This document shows, in pieces, positions 9,146-17,963 of a stretch of DNA of 64,000 bases. The notes beneath the pieces are model-generated. The model saw only the letters and a list, made by a program, of their open reading frames with translations, did no database searches and was not told where the DNA came from. Source of the stretch: an uncultured Paracoccaceae bacterium (GTDB lineage Bacteria; Pseudomonadota; Alphaproteobacteria; Rhodobacterales; Rhodobacteraceae); assembly GCA_958439195.1 (NCBI GenBank), contig OY288152.1, positions 1-64,000 of the forward strand, in the 5' to 3' direction. Position 1 is the first letter of the stretch. Each line of letters opens with the position of its first letter. A program made the translations under genes and the position numbers.

Positions 9146-10051
9146 TCACCAGCTGTCCGGCCCCTTGTCGATCAACTGCCGTGCCAGAAAGTCGATAAAG
9201 GCCCGAACCTTGGGCTGCGTGAACCGGCCCGGCGGATAGACCGCGTAAATGCCCAGACATTCCGTCGGCAGCCCCGGAATAGCCTCTTCCACCAACCCCT
9301 GCCGCATCGCATCGGCATACAGGAACGACGGCAGATAGGCGATGCCCAGCCCCGAAATCGCGGCATTCAACAGCGACTGCCCATCATTCACCGTCAACCA
9401 GCCAACCGACCGCACCTGCCGCTTTTCCCCTGACGGCGCGGTAATCTTCCACACATTGCCATTGGCCTGATTCGAATAATGCAGCAGCTTGTGTTCGTTC
9501 AGATCGTCGATCTTCATCGGCCGCCCGTATTTCTGGAAATACGAAGGCGAGGCAATCATCCGCTTCGTCGTCTCGGTCAGCTTGCGCGCACGCAGGCTCG
9601 AATCTTCCAACTCCCCCACCCGGATCGCCATGTCGAACCCTTCGCTGATCAACTCGACATAACGGTTGTTCAGCACCATGTTCACCGTGATATCCGGGTA
9701 TTCCAGCAGGAAATCACCCAGGATCGGCGACAACAGGTTCACCCCGAAATCGGTGGCAACGCTGATGCGCAACAGGCCCGACGGGGCCGACTGCATGGAT
9801 GTGACCAGCGCATCCGCCTCACCGGCATCATTCAGCACGCGGCGGGCGCGGTCGTAATAGGCAAGGCCAATCTCGGTGGGCGAAACGCGGCGGGTGGTCC
9901 GGTTCAACAGGCGGGCCCCCAACCGCGCCTCCAAAGCCGAAACATGCTTAGACACCGCAGATTTCGATATTCCCATCTTCTTGGCCGCATCGGTAAAGCC
10001 GCCCTGGTCTACAACCATGGCAAAGGCTTCCATTTCCGTCAGTCGGTCCAT
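9146..10051 (-). CDS. LysR family transcriptional regulator
   Basis: A 301-residue regulator. The N-terminal winged helix-turn-helix is clear (LTEMEAFAMVVDQGGFTDAAKKMGISKSAVSKHVSALEARLG), followed by a substrate-binding-like effector domain (LLRISVATDFG, then YPDITVNMVLNNRYVELISEGFDMAIRVG). The best match is the CrgA/DsdC-like subgroup, whose members often sense small aromatics or redox compounds. The start is the ATG at 10051, preceded by AGAGGG; a 41-residue upstream extension is not family-like. It lies downstream of, and on the same strand as, the oxidoreductase gene, so it may regulate it, but this is inference. Confidence 0.9.
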   Translation of the reverse strand: MDRLTEMEAFAMVVDQGGFTDAAKKMGISKSAVSKHVSALEARLGARLLNRTTRRVSPTEIGLAYYDRARRVLNDAGEADALVTSMQSAPSGLLRISVATDFGVNLLSPILGDFLLEYPDITVNMVLNNRYVELISEGFDMAIRVGELEDSSLRARKLTETTKRMIASPSYFQKYGRPMKIDDLNEHKLLHYSNQANGNVWKITAPSGEKRQVRSVGWLTVNDGQSLLNAAISGLGIAYLPSFLYADAMRQGLVEEAIPGLPTECLGIYAVYPPGRFTQPKVRAFIDFLARQLIDKGPDSW

Positions 10052-10195
10052 TGTTACCCTCTGGCAAGCTATGAGGTCGAATGGCCGAGGATTGACCGCG
10101 AATTCAGGCAGGATCGGGGCGCAGACGGGGCCGATCCGGGGTTTTCCTTGGGATCGTTGATGCAGGGGAAACACAACTTTCCCGCGAAAGGGCCG

Positions 10196-12199
10196 TTACA
10201 GCCGCGCCGCCAGCCTTGCTCCTTGGTCAATCGCGCGTTTTGCGTCCAGTTCCGCCGCCACATCCGCCCCACCGATCACATGGCACCCGATTCCCGCCGC
10301 CGCCAATTCATCGGCCAGCCCCCGCGCTGGCACCTGCCCGGCACATAGCACCACCGAATCAACCGCAATCACCTCTTCCACACCGCCGCGCGACACGACC
10401 AACCCCTCTGGCCCGATCCGCTCATAGCTGACCCCGCCGATCATCTTCACCCCTTTCGCCGCCAGCGCCGCGCGGTGAATCCATCCCGTGGTCTTGCCCA
10501 GTCCCCGCCCCGGCTTTTCCGCCTTGCGCTGCAACAGCCACACCTCGCGCGCGGCAGGTTCAGGTTCCGGCTCCACCAACCCGCCCCGCACCTCGGCCGG
10601 GTCGCCAACACCCCACTCCCGTCGCCACAAAGCGGCGTCCAGCGTCGGGCTTGCCCCGCGATGCGCCAGAAACTCTGCCACATCAAACCCGATGCCGCCC
10701 GCCCCCACGATGGCCACCCGCTTGCCCACCGGCGCGCCGTTCAGCACGTCGATATAGCCCAGCGCCGCCTCCTGCCCCGGAATGCCCGGATCGCGCGGCG
10801 TCACGCCCGTCGCCACGATCACCTCATCGAACCCGCGCAGGTCATCCACCCCCACCTCGGCCCCCAGCCGCAATTCCACATCCGCCCGTGCCACCCGCGC
10901 CGCGAACCACCGCACCAGCCCGTGAAATTCCTCTTTCCCCGGCACCTGCTTCGCCAGGTTCAACTGCCCGCCGATCCGGTCTGCCCGATCAAACAGCGTG
11001 ACACGATGCCCCCGCTCTGCCGCCACCGCCGCCGCCATCAACCCCGCAGGTCCGGCCCCCACAACGGCCACCGATTTCGCCACCGTCACCGGTTCATAGG
11101 TCAGCTCCACCTCATGGCAGGCGCGCGGATTGACCAGGCAGCTTGTCAACTTGCCGCTGAACGTGTGGTCCAGACAGGCCTGGTTACAGGCAATGCAGGG
11201 CGCGATCTCATCGGCCCGCCCCGCTGCCGCCTTGGCCAAGAAATCCGCATCCGCCAGAAACGGCCGCGCCATGGAAACCATGTCCGCCAACCCGTCGGCC
11301 AATACCTTCTCCGCCACCTCCGGCGCATTAATCCGGTTCGATGTGATCACAGGGATCCCCACCTCGCCCCGCAACCGCCCAGTCAGATGCGCAAAGGCCG
11401 CGCGCGGCACCGATGTGGCAATGGTCGGCACCCGCGCCTCATGCCAGCCGATCCCGGTATTCAGGATCGTGGCCCCCGCCGCCTCTATCGCACGGGCCAG
11501 CAAAACCACCTCATCCCAGGTGCTGCCATCCGGCACCAGATCAATCAGGCTGATCCGATAGATGACGATGAAACCCGCCCCAACCGCCGCCCGCACCCGC
11601 CGCACCACCTCAACCGGCAGGCGCATCCGGTTTTCATAGCTGCCGCCCCAGTCGTCACTACGCCGGTTGGTATGGGCGACAAGGAACTGGTTCAGGAAAT
11701 AACCCTCGCTCCCCATCACCTCCACGCCGTCATAACCCGCCTCACGCGCCCGCACCGCCGCAGTCACGATATCGGCAGTCTGCTTCTCGATCCCCGCCGC
11801 ATCCAGTTCGCGCGGGACAAAGGGCGAAATCGGCGATTTGATCGCGCTCGGTGCCACGCATTCCTTGCCATAGGCATAGCGCCCGGCATGCAGGATCTGC
11901 ATCGCAATCCGCCCGCCCGCTTCATGCACCCGGTCCGTCACCACACGGTGATTGGCAATATCCTGCGCCGAATACAGCCCCGCCGCGCCGGGAAACACAC
12001 CTCCCTCAGGGTTGGGCGCCATCCCCCCCGTCACCATCAGCGCCACACCGCCGCGCGCCCGGTCGGCATAGAACTCGGCCACCCGGTTCCAATCCCCCCG
12101 CTCTTCCAGCCCCGTATGCATGGACCCCATCAAGACGCGATTGGGCAACACCAGATGCCCCAGATGCAGCGGCGACAGCAGGTTCGGATATTCGGTCAT
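10196..12199 (-). CDS. NADH:flavin oxidoreductase, FadH-like (FMN, 4Fe-4S, FAD/NAD domains)
   Basis: A 667-residue three-part enzyme. The N-terminal half is an old-yellow-enzyme TIM barrel (LLSPLHLGHLVLPNRVLMGSMHTGLEE, then YDGVEVMGSEGYFLNQFL). A Cys cluster near residues 340-360 (CIACNQACLDHTFSGKLTSC) binds 4Fe-4S. The C-terminal half holds two dinucleotide-binding folds (VAVVGAGPAGLMAA and VAIVGAGGIGFDVAEFLA). This is the 2,4-dienoyl-CoA reductase / trimethylamine dehydrogenase superfamily; 2,4-dienoyl-CoA reduction in beta-oxidation is the likeliest role, but the substrate is not proved. A LysR regulator follows on the same strand. Confidence 0.88.
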   Translation of the reverse strand: MTEYPNLLSPLHLGHLVLPNRVLMGSMHTGLEERGDWNRVAEFYADRARGGVALMVTGGMAPNPEGGVFPGAAGLYSAQDIANHRVVTDRVHEAGGRIAMQILHAGRYAYGKECVAPSAIKSPISPFVPRELDAAGIEKQTADIVTAAVRAREAGYDGVEVMGSEGYFLNQFLVAHTNRRSDDWGGSYENRMRLPVEVVRRVRAAVGAGFIVIYRISLIDLVPDGSTWDEVVLLARAIEAAGATILNTGIGWHEARVPTIATSVPRAAFAHLTGRLRGEVGIPVITSNRINAPEVAEKVLADGLADMVSMARPFLADADFLAKAAAGRADEIAPCIACNQACLDHTFSGKLTSCLVNPRACHEVELTYEPVTVAKSVAVVGAGPAGLMAAAVAAERGHRVTLFDRADRIGGQLNLAKQVPGKEEFHGLVRWFAARVARADVELRLGAEVGVDDLRGFDEVIVATGVTPRDPGIPGQEAALGYIDVLNGAPVGKRVAIVGAGGIGFDVAEFLAHRGASPTLDAALWRREWGVGDPAEVRGGLVEPEPEPAAREVWLLQRKAEKPGRGLGKTTGWIHRAALAAKGVKMIGGVSYERIGPEGLVVSRGGVEEVIAVDSVVLCAGQVPARGLADELAAAGIGCHVIGGADVAAELDAKRAIDQGARLAARL

Positions 12200-12326
12200 G
12201 ACAGGCTCCTCCGGCCCGCGACACTGCCGCAGCAGCCGCCCCCTGTCACGGGCAACGCAGCGTCATGCGCGGAAAGCCCGCAATCCCCGAAAACCCAAAT
12301 CCCGGGAACCCGCCGATCTTTCCAGC

Positions 12327-12347
12327 TTCATCTTGGCAAAAATACCC
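12327..12347 (+). repeat. copy A of a recurrent intergenic motif
   Basis: The sequence TTCATCTTGGCAAAAATACC plus one C lies in the 258-bp gap between the oxidoreductase start and the next minus-strand stop. The same motif recurs at 15481, 23396, 24867 and 30011, always between genes and in the same orientation. No gene was recognised in this gap. Confidence 0.75.
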
Positions 12348-12457
12348 TCTGTGGGTGGGTGGTCGGGTCGGCCATCGGTCCAGAAACCCATGCCTGACAG
12401 GAACGAAGCACCCGCCTCGGCCTTCCTGCCCCAGCAGGCCACTCGCCCACCACGCCG

Positions 12458-12835
12458 TTACCCCAGCGTCTCCACACAATGCCGCCGAAACGCCCGCTTC
12501 AGCATGTCCAACTCGGCCCGCAGCAGGTCCACCTCGGCGCGCAGGTCATCTTCCATCGGCACCCCGGTGATGATGGTGAAATGCGAAAGCGTCTCACCCG
12601 TGCCTTTGTCGCGGATCAGGAAGGTCTGCACCCCCTCGGTCAGCGCGGCAATCGGCACCGGCACCCGCACCGCCCATTCGCCGGCCCGGTCGGGGATTGC
12701 CGTCACCATAACCCCCGGAACCTCGGCCTCCAGATGCCGCACCTCCAATGCGGGGCGGTCGGTGCCGGACAGCACGCCCTCCCAAACCCCGGCCCGGATG
12801 CGCGTCTTGGTCAGCTTTACCACGTCCATCCCCAA
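12458..12835 (-). CDS. hypothetical protein with C-terminal coiled coil
   Basis: A 125-residue protein that I do not recognise. It opens with a beta-rich part (VVKLTKTRIRAGVWEGVL, then LEVRHLEAEVPGVMVTAIP) and ends with a short amphipathic helix (LRAEVDLLRAELDMLKRAF), probably a coiled coil. No signal peptide or membrane segment is visible. It begins four bases after the stop of the DUF6478-like gene, so the two are very likely one operon and may act together. Confidence 0.7.
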   Translation of the reverse strand: MGMDVVKLTKTRIRAGVWEGVLSGTDRPALEVRHLEAEVPGVMVTAIPDRAGEWAVRVPVPIAALTEGVQTFLIRDKGTGETLSHFTIITGVPMEDDLRAEVDLLRAELDMLKRAFRRHCVETLG

Positions 12836-12839
12836 CCCC

Positions 12840-13613
12840 TCACATATCCGCCCTTGGCCTGCGGCTCACCGTCACGTCGCGCAGGATGATCTGGTTCATC
12901 TCTGGCCCCTCAAAGATCAGGTCGACCCACAGCTTCTCGATCCTCTTTTCGTTGATCTTGGTATAGGTCAGGTCAAACTCCACCATCACTTCTTCCGCCC
13001 CGACCGGCAGCTCCAGCACGATCTGTTCGGTATTCGGGCCGTGCTTCACATTCAGCCGTGCGAAAATCTCCAACGGCTTTTCCAGTTCCACGATCACATC
13101 CAGCCGCAGCAGATGGCGCAGCTTCAACCCCCGCGCGGCGTCCTCTGGCAGGTCGATGACCAACGAAAGAAACGACCCGTCAAACCGGAACACATCCATG
13201 CGAAAGCCAAAGGGTGCAACGTCACTTTCCCGCTCATTGCGGATCTGGCGGACCGTCAACTCGCTCACGCGGCAGTCATGGAACACCGTGGCCCCTTCGC
13301 AGAACAACATCCGGTTCGGCACCGCCGCCTGCCCCGGCACCGGCATCGGCCCGCGCCACAGATCGGGGCGCCACGCCCAATCCGTCCCCAGCGGCTTGCG
13401 CATCGCATTCGACCCGATCACCGGCAGCGCCAGCCGATGTTCCGCCTGATGGATCACCCGGTCCAACTGCCGCCGCAACCCGCGCGCGCGCGACCGCCAG
13501 CCGCGCAGCACATCCGGTTCCGCAACCGCCGCCGCATCGGCCATTTCTTCCCAGCGCCGGACAATCCGCTTTTGCAGCAGCCTGTCCAGCACGCCTTCGA
13601 TTTTCCCCAACAT
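12840..13613 (-). CDS. DUF6478-like protein
   Basis: A 257-residue soluble protein (MLGKIEGVLDRLLQKRIVRRWEEM at the start, chosen at 13613; an extra seven residues are possible). It has a basic N-terminal helix region, a WRPDLWRGP segment, then many beta strands (VFHDCRVSELTVRQIRNE; EQIVLELPVGAEEVMVEFDLT). It resembles a family I know mainly from Rhodobacteraceae and label DUF6478; no activity is known. Its partner is the small coiled-coil protein four bases downstream. The function is not assigned. Confidence 0.65.
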   Translation of the reverse strand: MLGKIEGVLDRLLQKRIVRRWEEMADAAAVAEPDVLRGWRSRARGLRRQLDRVIHQAEHRLALPVIGSNAMRKPLGTDWAWRPDLWRGPMPVPGQAAVPNRMLFCEGATVFHDCRVSELTVRQIRNERESDVAPFGFRMDVFRFDGSFLSLVIDLPEDAARGLKLRHLLRLDVIVELEKPLEIFARLNVKHGPNTEQIVLELPVGAEEVMVEFDLTYTKINEKRIEKLWVDLIFEGPEMNQIILRDVTVSRRPRADM

Positions 13614-13724
13614 TCCGCGTCCCGAAACCCGCACCCGTCCGCGCGCCCTGCGCGCACCACCCGCCTATCTATCGCCGGAAACCCCGCACCACGCCACCCG
13701 CTTTTCGCCTCAAAAGCGAAGTTC

Positions 13725-14324
13725 TCAGCCCGCCGTCGCGGTCTGGTTAGAGACCGCATCCGCCGGATTGGCTCGCCGCAGCGCCGCCACCGCCGCCTGC
13801 ACCAGCGCGCGCCCCTTCGCCTCGGTCAGTGCCTGCCCCTCTGGCCCCGTCGCCGAAACCGTGACCAACCGCCCACGCAGCCCTGTCAAAGCGCGCCAGT
13901 AATCCCCGGCCTCGCGGTCCCGCACGCGCAACAGAAAGGCACCCTCGCCCTCTTGCGCAGACAACACCTCGACATCCGCCGCCTGCCCCGACCGGCTCAA
14001 TGCCGCCCGCCCCTCTGCTGACTGGAAATACGTGACCAGCGCCGCGCCACCCCCGGCCATCGCCCCGGCCGATCCCGCCTGCCCCACCGTCAGCGTCAGA
14101 ACCGCCGGTTCTGCCGTTCCTGTCGCGGAACAACGCCCCATGATCACAACAGCACTGTCAGCCGCACGCTGCCCCGCCCCCGGCGCGATGCAATACCCCG
14201 CCGGTGCCGCAGCCACCACCGCACCATCCAGCAACGCCACAGACCGTATCCCGCCCCCCTGCGGCATCACACATCCGGCCAGCGCCAACACCGCCACCAA
14301 ACCAACCACCCGCACATCCACCAC
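13725..14324 (-). CDS. putative lipoprotein
   Basis: A 199-residue secreted lipoprotein. It starts at GTG 14324, six bases after GGGGGA, and begins VVDVRVVGLVAVLALAGC: a signal peptide ending in a lipobox (LAGC) with the acylated Cys18. The rest is Ala/Gly-rich without a known domain (GYCIAPGAGQRAADSAVVIMGRC suggests a disulphide pair). A much longer open frame upstream of 14324 has shadow-like composition and is not used. It is divergent from the M23 peptidase gene, with which it may share envelope functions. Confidence 0.72.
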   Translation of the reverse strand: MVDVRVVGLVAVLALAGCVMPQGGGIRSVALLDGAVVAAAPAGYCIAPGAGQRAADSAVVIMGRCSATGTAEPAVLTLTVGQAGSAGAMAGGGAALVTYFQSAEGRAALSRSGQAADVEVLSAQEGEGAFLLRVRDREAGDYWRALTGLRGRLVTVSATGPEGQALTEAKGRALVQAAVAALRRANPADAVSNQTATAG

Positions 14325-14413
14325 GCCCGTTCCCCCATGCCGCCGATCTTGCCGGCGGTTGCATACCCCCCCGCCCCGGCACCGTCCACCGCCCCCCGAC
14401 AAAGCAGGCACAA

Positions 14414-14452
14414 CCCCGCCATCCTGCCCCGCCATCCTACCCCGCCATCCTA
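14414..14452. repeat. 13-bp tandem repeat, three copies
   Basis: The unit CCCCGCCATCCT(G/A) occurs three times head to tail (14414, 14427, 14440) with a decayed fourth piece after it, in the 207-bp divergent gap between the lipoprotein and M23 peptidase genes. It may be simple slippage or spaced binding sites. Confidence 0.85.
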
Positions 14453-14531
14453 CCCCCCCACTCCTACCCATTGCATCCCCCACCCCAAATCGGTTCACTC
14501 GCGTCCGATCCCCAAACCAAGGCCGCCCACC

Positions 14532-15446
14532 ATGCCCGACCTCGCCACCCTCGCCGCCCGCATCAACGGCCAGCCCGACCTTTATACCGCGCTGCGCCAC
14601 GCCCTTGCGCCCGATGCCAACACCCCGGAAACCGCCACACCCGACATCGCCGCCCTGATCGCCGCGACCGACCCCGCCACACGCGCCCGGTTGCAAAGCG
14701 TCGATGCCGGCCTCCTTGCCGCCATCGCCCGCATGGCCACCACCGGTGCGGCGATCCCGCAGGCGACCGCCCTGCGCAGCATCCTCGCCACAACCCCGGT
14801 TCACCCGCTTTTCCTGCCCGATCCGGCACAATCCACGACGATGGCGCTGCCCACGCGCGGCGAACGCCCCGACATGCCCGCCTTCTCTGACCCGGCCTTC
14901 GATCCTTGGTTCGCCCGGCATCAGTATGCAGGCATCCGCTACGGATTAGGCCTCTATGGCGAAAACCGCACCGTCTATGCCACCCCGCAATTCGCCGATG
15001 CCGCCAGCCCCGAACGCCGCACCCGCCACCTTGGCATCGACGTCTTCGCCCCCGCCGGCACGCCGGTCCACGCGCCCCTGCCGGGCCGCGTGAAATACCT
15101 GACCTACAATGCCGACCCGCTGGATTACGGCCACACCCTGATCGTCGAACATGATCTGGGCGGCCACAGGTTCCACACCCTCTATGGCCACCTCGCCGCC
15201 ACGCTGCCCGGCCTTCACCCCACCGGCACGATCACCGCAGGCCAGGTGATCGCCCATCTTGGCGACTGGCCCGAAAACGGCGGCTGGGCACCCCATATCC
15301 ACGTCCAGATCATCACTGACCTGCTGGCCCAAACCGGTGGCAACTTCTTCGGCGTCGGCCATGCCAGCCTCTGGGATGTCTGGTCCGACATCAGCCCCGA
15401 CCCGAACCTCCTCCTGCGCCTGCCGCTGGACCGTTTCACGCTCTGA
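14532..15446 (+). CDS. M23 family metallopeptidase (LytM-type)
   Basis: A 304-residue protein with a C-terminal LytM/M23 peptidase domain. The zinc ligands are visible as HLGID (His166, Asp170) and HIHVQ (His255, His257), with His220 in HTLYGHL. The family cuts peptidoglycan cross-bridges. The N-terminal about 110 residues are helical and unassigned. No signal peptide is obvious, so export or a non-envelope role is unclear; I recall similar domains beside or fused to aminotransferase-like domains in related bacteria. The ATG at 14532 is the start of the conserved-looking part; a Pro-rich upstream extension is rejected. Confidence 0.82.
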   Translation: MPDLATLAARINGQPDLYTALRHALAPDANTPETATPDIAALIAATDPATRARLQSVDAGLLAAIARMATTGAAIPQATALRSILATTPVHPLFLPDPAQSTTMALPTRGERPDMPAFSDPAFDPWFARHQYAGIRYGLGLYGENRTVYATPQFADAASPERRTRHLGIDVFAPAGTPVHAPLPGRVKYLTYNADPLDYGHTLIVEHDLGGHRFHTLYGHLAATLPGLHPTGTITAGQVIAHLGDWPENGGWAPHIHVQIITDLLAQTGGNFFGVGHASLWDVWSDISPDPNLLLRLPLDRFTL

Positions 15447-15480
15447 CCGGCGCGCCGCCCCCCCAATCTCACCTTGCCCA

Positions 15481-15501
15481 TTCACCTTGGCCCAAATACC
15501 C
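15481..15501 (+). repeat. copy B of the recurrent intergenic motif
   Basis: TTCACCTTGGCCCAAATACC plus C, preceded by CTCACCTTGCCCA, which is also found before copy D at 24867. It lies between the M23 gene and accD. Confidence 0.75.
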
Positions 15502-15636
15502 AAAAAACCCCTTCCGCCGCGCCCCGCCCGGCCATCGCGCGCCGATCCCGCCGCACACCCGTCCCGGTGATTGCATTTCCCCCACCCCCGGCATATCTCT
15601 CACCCAACCGACGCGACCCGCAAAGGCCACGCCCGC

Positions 15637-16530
15637 ATGAACTGGATCTCCAACTACGTCCGCCCCAAGATCAACTCGCTCTTCTCGCGCCGGGAAGTGC
15701 CTGAAAACCTGTGGACGAAGTGCCCCGAATGCGGAACCATGCTGTTCCACCGGGAATTGGCCGATAACCTGAACGTCTGCACCTCCTGCGATCACCACAT
15801 GGCCATCAGCCCGCGTGACCGCTTTACCGCGCTGTTCGACGGCGGCATCTTCACCGAGGTGAAGGTGCCAGATGCCGTCACCGACCCGCTGCATTTCCGC
15901 GACCAGAAGAAATATCCCGAACGCCTGAAAGCCGCCCAGAAGGTGACCGGCGAAAAAGAGGCGATGCTGGTGGCCGAAGGCGAAATTGCAAAAACCCCCA
16001 TCGTCGCCGTCGCGCAGGATTTCGCCTTCATGGCGGGGTCGATGGGCATGTATGTCGGCAACGCCATCCTCGCCGCCGCCGAACGGGCGGTCAAAATGAA
16101 ACGCCCCCTCGTGCTGTTCTCTGCCGCAGGCGGCGCCCGTATGCAGGAAGGCATCCTGTCGCTGATGCAGATGCCGCGCACCACTGTCGCCGTGCAAATG
16201 CTGCGCGAGGCGAACCTTCCCTATATCGTCGTCCTGACCCACCCCACCACGGGCGGCGTGACGGCCTCCTACGCCATGCTGGGCGATGTGCAGATCGCCG
16301 AACCCAACGCGCTGATCTGCTTTGCCGGTCCGCGCGTCATCGAACAGACCATCCGCGAAAAGCTGCCCGAAGGCTTTCAGCGCGCGGAATACCTGCTGGA
16401 TCACGGGATGCTTGACCGCGTCACCCATCGCAAGAACCTGCGCGAAGAACTGGTCACCATCCTGCGGATGCTCACGAACCAACCCCCGGCGATCAAGGGC
16501 GAGTTGACCGCACAACCCGCTGAAGGCTGA
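15637..16530 (+). CDS. accD: acetyl-CoA carboxylase carboxyltransferase subunit beta
   Basis: A 297-residue subunit that, with AccA, transfers the carboxyl group from biotin-carrier protein to acetyl-CoA, giving malonyl-CoA for fatty-acid synthesis. The N-terminal four-Cys zinc ribbon is present (Cys29, Cys32, Cys48, Cys51), followed by the crotonase-like fold (AGSMGMYVGNAILAAAERAV, LFSAAGGARMQEGILSLMQM, THPTTGGVTASYAMLGD). The start is ATG 15637 (MNWISNYVRPK). The next gene is folC, two bases downstream, an arrangement well known for accD-folC. Confidence 0.97.
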   Translation: MNWISNYVRPKINSLFSRREVPENLWTKCPECGTMLFHRELADNLNVCTSCDHHMAISPRDRFTALFDGGIFTEVKVPDAVTDPLHFRDQKKYPERLKAAQKVTGEKEAMLVAEGEIAKTPIVAVAQDFAFMAGSMGMYVGNAILAAAERAVKMKRPLVLFSAAGGARMQEGILSLMQMPRTTVAVQMLREANLPYIVVLTHPTTGGVTASYAMLGDVQIAEPNALICFAGPRVIEQTIREKLPEGFQRAEYLLDHGMLDRVTHRKNLREELVTILRMLTNQPPAIKGELTAQPAEG

Positions 16531-16531
16531 C

Positions 16532-17803
16532 GTGACCCGCCTCACCTCCGACGCCCTGCTCGACCGGATGATGACCCTGCACCCCAAGGTCATCGACCTG
16601 ACGCTGGACCGCGTCCACCGCCTTTTGGGCCTTCTGGACAACCCCGAACGCGCCATCCCGCCCGCCATCCACATTGCAGGCACGAACGGCAAAGGCAGCA
16701 CGCAGGCCATGATCCGCGCCGGGCTGGAACAGGCCGGGCAGCGCGTCCACGCCTACACCTCCCCCCATCTGGCCCGCTTTCACGAACGCATCCGCCTTGC
16801 TGGCAGCCTGATCAGCGAACCCGCTTTGGCCGCACTTCTGGATGAATGCGTCGAACGGAATGGCCCGGACGAAATCACCTTCTTTGAAATCACCACCTGC
16901 GCCGCCTTCCTCGCCTTCGCTCGCACCCCTGCCGACTGGACGCTGCTGGAGGTTGGTCTTGGCGGCAGGCTGGATGCCACCAATGTCATCACCCCACGCC
17001 TGTCGATCATCACCCCGGTGTCGATGGATCACGAATCCTTCCTCGGCGACACCATCGCCAAGATCGCGGGCGAAAAAGCCGGGATCATCAAACGCGGCAT
17101 CCCCGTCATCGTCGGCCCCCAGCACCCCGACGGGCTGGAGGTGATCGAATCCACCGCCGCCCGCCTCGGCGCGCCGATCCTTGCATACGGGCAGCATTGG
17201 CATGTCTGGGAAGAACGCGGCCGCCTGATCTATCAGGACGAGTCCGGCCTGCTCGACCTGCCCCTGCCCAATCTGCCGGGGCCCCATCAGATCCAGAATG
17301 CCGGGGCCGCCATCACCGCCCTGCGCCACTTGGGCCTTGACGAAGCCGCCTGTCAGGCCGCCGTCACCCGCGCTGAATGGCCCGCCCGGATGCAACGCCT
17401 GCGCCACGGCCCGCTGATCGACCTTGCCCCGCAGGCCGAGCTTTGGCTCGACGGCGGCCACAACCCCGCAGGGGGTGAGGCCATCGCCGCCACCCTCGCC
17501 CGAATGCCCGCCCGCCCGACGCATCTGATCTGCGGGATGCTCAACACAAAGGATGTCACAGGCTACATGCGCCCCCTCGCGGCGCAGGTCACCGCCCTTC
17601 ACGCCGTCTCCATCCCCGGCGAAAAGAACACCCTGCCCGCCGACGCCACCCGCGACGCCGCCCGCGCTGTCGGCATCGACGCCACCAGCGCCCCCTCCGT
17701 CGCCGACGCGCTGACCGCCATAACCGCCACAAACCCCGAAGCCCGCATCCTGATCTGCGGCTCCCTCTACCTCGCCGGATACATCCTGCGCGAAAACGGC
17801 TGA
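16532..17803 (+). CDS. folC: bifunctional folylpolyglutamate / dihydrofolate synthase
   Basis: A 423-residue ATP-dependent ligase that adds glutamate to dihydropteroate and to folates. The P-loop is GTNGKGST (residues 50-57); further Mur-ligase-family motifs are EVGLGGRLDATNVI and SMDHESFLGDTIAKIAGEKAGI, and the C-terminal domain has LDGGHNPAGGEAIA. The start is GTG 16532, directly after the accD stop. Co-expression with accD links lipid and folate synthesis, a common bacterial pairing. Confidence 0.95.
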   Translation: MTRLTSDALLDRMMTLHPKVIDLTLDRVHRLLGLLDNPERAIPPAIHIAGTNGKGSTQAMIRAGLEQAGQRVHAYTSPHLARFHERIRLAGSLISEPALAALLDECVERNGPDEITFFEITTCAAFLAFARTPADWTLLEVGLGGRLDATNVITPRLSIITPVSMDHESFLGDTIAKIAGEKAGIIKRGIPVIVGPQHPDGLEVIESTAARLGAPILAYGQHWHVWEERGRLIYQDESGLLDLPLPNLPGPHQIQNAGAAITALRHLGLDEAACQAAVTRAEWPARMQRLRHGPLIDLAPQAELWLDGGHNPAGGEAIAATLARMPARPTHLICGMLNTKDVTGYMRPLAAQVTALHAVSIPGEKNTLPADATRDAARAVGIDATSAPSVADALTAITATNPEARILICGSLYLAGYILRENG

Positions 17804-17867
17804 TCATCCGGCAAGGTCACCTCCCCTGCGAAAACGCACCAAATGGATTGTTCCCCGAACAATCCCA

Positions 17868-17890
17868 ATTTTTCGCAGAAAAATCGCCCC
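17868..17890. repeat. left copy of a 23-bp repeat flanking the NYN gene
   Basis: The run ATTTTTCGCAGAAAAATCG followed by CCCC is repeated exactly at 18656-18678, 788 bp away, on the other side of the NYN gene. Its core TTTTTC-GCA-GAAAAA is an inverted repeat able to form a hairpin with a three-base loop. Confidence 0.85.
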
Positions 17891-17963
17891 ACCCCACCCC
17901 AGCCAAACTTGCGCCCCAATCGTCAGGAAGGCTCGCCGGATAAGTCCATGCGAGCTATTCCGA

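Noticed and set aside
10475..12397. 640-codon plus-strand open frame
   Set aside because: Antisense shadow of the FMN/FAD oxidoreductase, which has full motifs.
12120..14021. 633-codon plus-strand open frame
   Set aside because: Shadow across several minus-strand genes; no domain, Arg/Pro-rich.
14414..14452. CRISPR-like array
   Set aside because: The 13-bp units are head to tail without spacers.
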